Positions 61,386 through 64,000 of a DNA stretch of 64,000 nt are shown here, piece after piece. The stretch comes from Massilia brevitalea. Its GTDB lineage: Bacteria > Pseudomonadota > Gammaproteobacteria > Burkholderiales > Burkholderiaceae_D. Made by a program: the position numbers and the translations under genes. The stretch's first letter is position 1. Every line of letters starts with the position of its first letter. The DNA lies in the NCBI RefSeq assembly GCF_030711405.1, contig NZ_JAULSI010000001.1, forward strand, positions 124,001 to 188,000. The letters run 5' to 3'. Below the pieces are notes generated by a model. That model saw nothing but the letters and a program-made list of their open reading frames with translations. It searched no databases and was not told where the DNA came from.

Positions 61386-61756
61386 TATTCTTTCCAGGCA
61401 TGTAATCGTTCCGCTCTACGGCCGCTTCGCTGCCTCGCCCCGGACGCATGTCGACGCGCAAAACGCTGGATGGGCGGGCTTGCCGCCAACTGGTGCGCGG
61501 CCCGTGGCCGGCTCGGTAGGCACGCCTCGCAGGCATAAACCGCCGGCGCGAACGTAGAGACACTAAGTAGCATCCTCAAGGTTACCTCAAAAACTCGAAG
61601 GTGTATATGGAATCCTGTGTCGATGCGGCCTGCCCATGCCTGTCCGCCCTGCCGTTTTTGCAAGCCCGGGCTTTACCCGGCTTTACATTCCCTGCCCTGT
61701 GTTTCGGTTTTGGCTCGCCGTAAATGGAGACAAGACAATCTTTGCAGAGGAAAAAA
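61386..61756. other. Divergent intergenic region, no gene recognised
   Basis: 371 bases lie between the divergent rhlE and EF-hand-like genes. Promoters for both should lie here, but I cannot point to hexamers with confidence. Short Arg-rich open frames on both strands have no family-like sequence. There is no palindromic repeat copy and no RNA motif that I recognise. Confidence 0.5.
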
Positions 61757-62293
61757 ATGGTTTCAAGTATTGGCGGATCGAGCCTGGCGCAATCGCTGCT
61801 GGCGCGTGCCGCAAGCCGCAGCAGCCAGGAAGTGCAGGCTGTGGGCGCCCAGGGTGCGGCCGGCACGGCCAGCGCAGCAGCAAGCACCGAGACCAGCAGC
61901 GGCGAGGCGGACAGCGCCGCCGTGACGCGCAGCGCCCTGTCGAGCGCCACCGACCGCCTGGGCGGGCAGCTCAATGCCCAGGCCGATGCGGCGCGCCTGC
62001 GCCAGGCCGGCGGCGAGGAAGACACTGCCGATGCCGGCGGTGCAGGCGGCGCCGGCGGCGCAGCATCGGGCAGCAGCGAATCGAGCGACTATATCGCCGA
62101 AGCCGATACCAACAGCGACCGCAAGGTCAGCGACGAAGAGCGCGCCGCCTACGAGAAGAAACTGGCGGCCCAGGCCGAAAAAAGCGCGCAGGAACCGCAA
62201 GCCGGCGCGCCTGCGCAAGGTTCGCGCGCGCAGGAAGTGCAGCAGGCCTACAACCCGCAGGAAAACGCCGCGCAGCTCGATATCCAGGCGTAA
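61757..62293 (+). CDS. Hypothetical low-complexity protein with one EF-hand-like loop
   Basis: A 178-residue protein rich in Ala, Gly, Ser, Gln and Glu. AGAGG stands seven bases before ATG 61757, a good ribosome-binding site, and fixes the start. The N-terminus VSSIGGSSLAQSLLARAASR is helical but not a signal peptide. A Gly/Ala linker near residues 100-118 leads to DTNSDRKVSDEERAAYEKKL, which fits a 12-residue EF-hand loop (D1, N3, D5, K7, S9, E12). Only one loop is present, so calcium binding would need pairing. The C-terminus is Gln-rich. The function is unknown. Confidence 0.7.
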   Translation: MVSSIGGSSLAQSLLARAASRSSQEVQAVGAQGAAGTASAAASTETSSGEADSAAVTRSALSSATDRLGGQLNAQADAARLRQAGGEEDTADAGGAGGAGGAASGSSESSDYIAEADTNSDRKVSDEERAAYEKKLAAQAEKSAQEPQAGAPAQGSRAQEVQQAYNPQENAAQLDIQA

Positions 62294-62321
62294 CGACGAC
62301 AAGCCCGCACCGGCACGCCGT

Positions 62322-63059
62322 TCAGCGCCACCCGCGCGCCTGCACCGTGCGCTCGGCAGCCGAGCTGAGCGGCGTGCCGTCGATGCGGGCGTCGATGGCG
62401 GCCAGCACCGCCGGCGGCAGCACGGTGCCATCCATCCAGGCCGCTCCCGCGGCGCCCTGCACCAGCACCGGCATCTTCCATTGCGCGCCGTCGCGGCAGG
62501 CCAGCCCGGCGGTGGTGTCCATCACGAAGCTGCGGCAGTAACGCCCGTCCTTGCCCAGGAAACTGATGCCGATGCGTATCCGGCCCGAGGGCCCGGGGCT
62601 GGCCAGCTGGGCGCTCAGGGCCTCGGCCAGGCTGCCTTGCGCCACCAGGGCGCCGCTGCCGTCATTCAGCGAAGCGAGCGCGGCATCGCCCTGGAAGGCA
62701 TGCCAGCCGGCGCCGCCGGCCACCAGGCCCAGCGCCAGCGCGGCGGCCACGGCGCCGAGGTGGCGGCGGGTCCAGGCGGGCGCCGGCGGCGGCGTGGCGA
62801 GCAGGCCCAGGCGCGCGGCGCGGATGGTGTCGAGCTGGACCACCTTGGCGCCGCCATGGTGTCCGCCCGCATGGGCATGGCCTGCGCCCTCGCGCCCGCC
62901 GGCGACAACGCCATACACGCGGCTGCGCCGGGCCCGGTGCTGGGCCACGCGCGCGGCGATCGCCGGGTCGGCGCGGATGGCGCGTTCGACCGCGGCGCGC
63001 TCCGGCTCGGCCAGCTCGCCGTTGACGAATGCAAGTAAGAGTTCGTCGGAGAATTTCAT
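62322..63059 (-). CDS. Anti-sigma-factor-like membrane protein
   Basis: A 245-residue protein with the layout of ECF anti-sigma factors: an N-terminal cytosolic part (FSDELLLAFVNGELAEPERA, ADPAIAARVAQHRARR), a His/Gly-rich linker, one membrane span (LGAVAAALALGLVAGGAGW, about residues 100-118) and a periplasmic C-terminal domain containing SGRIRIGISFLGKDGRYCRS and AGLACRDGAQW, with two cysteines that could form a disulfide. No zinc-finger HxxxCxxC motif is seen. The partner sigma factor is not in the window; only the Lon-domain gene is next to it, eight bases upstream. The assignment is moderate. Confidence 0.7.
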   Translation of the reverse strand: MKFSDELLLAFVNGELAEPERAAVERAIRADPAIAARVAQHRARRSRVYGVVAGGREGAGHAHAGGHHGGAKVVQLDTIRAARLGLLATPPPAPAWTRRHLGAVAAALALGLVAGGAGWHAFQGDAALASLNDGSGALVAQGSLAEALSAQLASPGPSGRIRIGISFLGKDGRYCRSFVMDTTAGLACRDGAQWKMPVLVQGAAGAAWMDGTVLPPAVLAAIDARIDGTPLSSAAERTVQARGWR

Positions 63060-63066
63060 GGGATCG

Positions 63067-63687
63067 CTAGGATGTGATCAGGCCATGTTCGTCCAGCACG
63101 TCGTGCAAGAGCTCGAGCCGGATCACCGGATTGTCGAGCATGAGCAAATTCTGTTTCCCTCCATTCGGCAAGGGCAGCAGCTCGCACCAGCGGTTCGCTA
63201 CCCAGCCGCAATCGTCGAGCCGGAACGGCGGCTGTACCGGCCAGCGTTCCTGGGGCACGTCTTGCAGGGAACCCAGCACCCGGTCGAGCGCATCGGCCGC
63301 ACCCTGCAATTCGGCGGGAATGGGCACAGCATGATCGCCCTCGACGAGTTCGACCTCCGCCATCCACAATCCGTTCAATCGTTGTTGCGACGATTTGACC
63401 TCGAAGCGTGCGCCGCCGCGGCAGACCACCTGCAGCAGGCCGGGCGTGGTGGCGGTGGTGTCGCAGACGGTGGCCAGGGTGCCGCTTTCGGCAAAGCGCT
63501 CGGGCTGGCCGCCGCGCTGGCGCACTTCATGTCCCTCGGTCAGGAGCACCACGCCGAAAGGCGTGTCCTCGGTCAGGCAGCGGCTCATCATGTCGAGGTA
63601 GCGCGCCTCGAAGATCTGCAGCGGCAACACGCCGTCCGGGAACAGCACCGTGCTGAGCGGGAACAGGGGTAAGGAAATCGTGGCCAT
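63067..63687 (-). CDS. Lon-substrate-binding-domain (LAN) protein
   Basis: A 206-residue protein consisting of a stand-alone Lon N-terminal-type PUA-like domain: SLPLFPLSTVLFPDGVLPLQ, IFEARYLDMMSRCL, FGVVLLTEGHE, GTLATVCDTTATTPGLLQVV and RGGARFEVKS. It lacks the AAA+ and protease parts of Lon. Such proteins are widespread in proteobacteria, role unclear, perhaps protein quality control. ATG 63687 begins at the family N-terminus. It is probably co-transcribed with the anti-sigma-like gene downstream. Confidence 0.88.
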   Translation of the reverse strand: MATISLPLFPLSTVLFPDGVLPLQIFEARYLDMMSRCLTEDTPFGVVLLTEGHEVRQRGGQPERFAESGTLATVCDTTATTPGLLQVVCRGGARFEVKSSQQRLNGLWMAEVELVEGDHAVPIPAELQGAADALDRVLGSLQDVPQERWPVQPPFRLDDCGWVANRWCELLPLPNGGKQNLLMLDNPVIRLELLHDVLDEHGLITS

Positions 63688-63776
63688 GACCCATGATGAC
63701 AGAATCGCTTCCCGGACCGCTGCACGATTGCCTGCCCGCCAGATCGTGCCCGGCGTGGCTCCGGATCAACCCCGCG

Positions 63777-64000
63777 TCAGCCCTGCGGCGCCACCAGCGG
63801 CAGGTGGCGCAGGGTCTGGCCGAGCGCTGCAATGCGCCAGCGCAGGCGTTCCCATCCGGGGTCGGGCAGGCGCACCACGCGCACCAGCAGTTCTCCGCCG
63901 GCAACCGCCGGGCAGGCATACGCATAGTCGCCCAGTTGCCCGAAAGGCAGGCGGAATTCCTGGCCCGGGCGCAGGTGCAGCGGCCCGAAGACGTGGGCGA
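63777..64000 (-). CDS. Hypothetical protein, C-terminal fragment cut by window edge
   Basis: An open frame enters from the right edge and ends at the TGA 63779-63777, giving 74 codons. It reads HVFGPLHLRPGQEFRLPFGQ, LGDYAYACPAVAGGELLVRV, VRLPDPGWERLRWRIAALG and ends HLPLVAPQG. The codon use and mixed composition look like real coding sequence, unlike the Arg-rich alternative frames here. I do not recognise the family from this fragment. The gene is in the same direction as the Lon-domain gene, 89 bases upstream of it. Confidence 0.6.
   Translation of the reverse strand, partial: AHVFGPLHLRPGQEFRLPFGQLGDYAYACPAVAGGELLVRVVRLPDPGWERLRWRIAALGQTLRHLPLVAPQG

Noticed and set aside
1-64000. CRISPR array, tRNA/rRNA genes, prophage or complete insertion sequence
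   Set aside because: I looked for regularly spaced repeats, cloverleaf-like ends, integrase or transposase motifs and phage structural genes, and saw none. The tandem repeats found are a two-copy duplication and in-gene coiled-coil units.

Overview
The window is bacterial, GC-rich and gene-dense. It most resembles a betaproteobacterium of the Oxalobacteraceae (Massilia/Telluria type). The reasons are the housekeeping order purD, hemF, nadD, rsfS, rlmH, maf, rng, an exosortase (PEP-CTERM) substrate, an NAD-dependent formate dehydrogenase of the Fds type, and very large surface-glycan clusters. This placement is inferred from gene content and order, not from a search. No rRNA, tRNA, CRISPR array, prophage or complete insertion sequence was seen.

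Bases 1-7030 (+ strand) hold housekeeping genes: a 5'-cut purD, then hemF-nadD-rsfS-rlmH-maf packed with overlaps, rng and an HD-domain protein. Bases 7037-14195 (- strand) are a formate dehydrogenase region. A small conserved protein is followed by a NuoE-NuoF fusion subunit, the catalytic subunit, FdhD, and a tungstate-type ABC permease and ATPase. The genes overlap, consistent with one operon that makes the enzyme and imports its metal. Bases 14452-17602 (+) carry a glycosidase/sugar-nucleotide-reductase fusion and a GT25 glycosyltransferase. waaL-msbA follow on the - strand, then a GT2 (+), dnaE (-) and a PEP-CTERM protein (-).

Bases 27046-46152 (+) are a long polysaccharide locus. It has three unusually large or modular GT4 proteins, trhO inserted among them, a decayed FkbM-like protein, the ABC exporter Wzm/Wzt, an FkbM methyltransferase with a long repeat-built coiled coil, a NeuD-type acyltransferase, a perosamine-synthase-like aminotransferase and three more GT4 enzymes. 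This looks like ABC-exporter-dependent O-antigen or capsule synthesis with an N-acylated 4-amino-6-deoxy sugar. Bases 46588-56313 (- strand) contain a CDP-glucose pathway (rfbF, rfbG, an SDR). It is interleaved with what looks like a three-part Gtr glycan-decoration system (GtrB-like GT2, GtrA, large polytopic protein). Next to it are a second GtrA, a flavin oxidoreductase, an epimerase and a membrane protein that has lost its N-terminal part.

Near base 56310 that truncated gene abuts, head to head, a LOV-domain hybrid histidine kinase that has also lost its N-terminus and carries a frameshift near 57081. This looks like a deletion joint, or an assembly error. rfbB-rfbA follow (+), then an RhlE-type helicase (-), an EF-hand-like protein (+), an anti-sigma-like membrane protein (-), a Lon-substrate-domain protein (-) and a cut-off gene at the right edge.

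Nine copies of one palindromic repeat (core GTAGGGTGGGC...GCCCACGCG) lie in four intergenic gaps, several as inverted pairs. A 116-base element with perfect 18-base inverted ends lies beside one pair.
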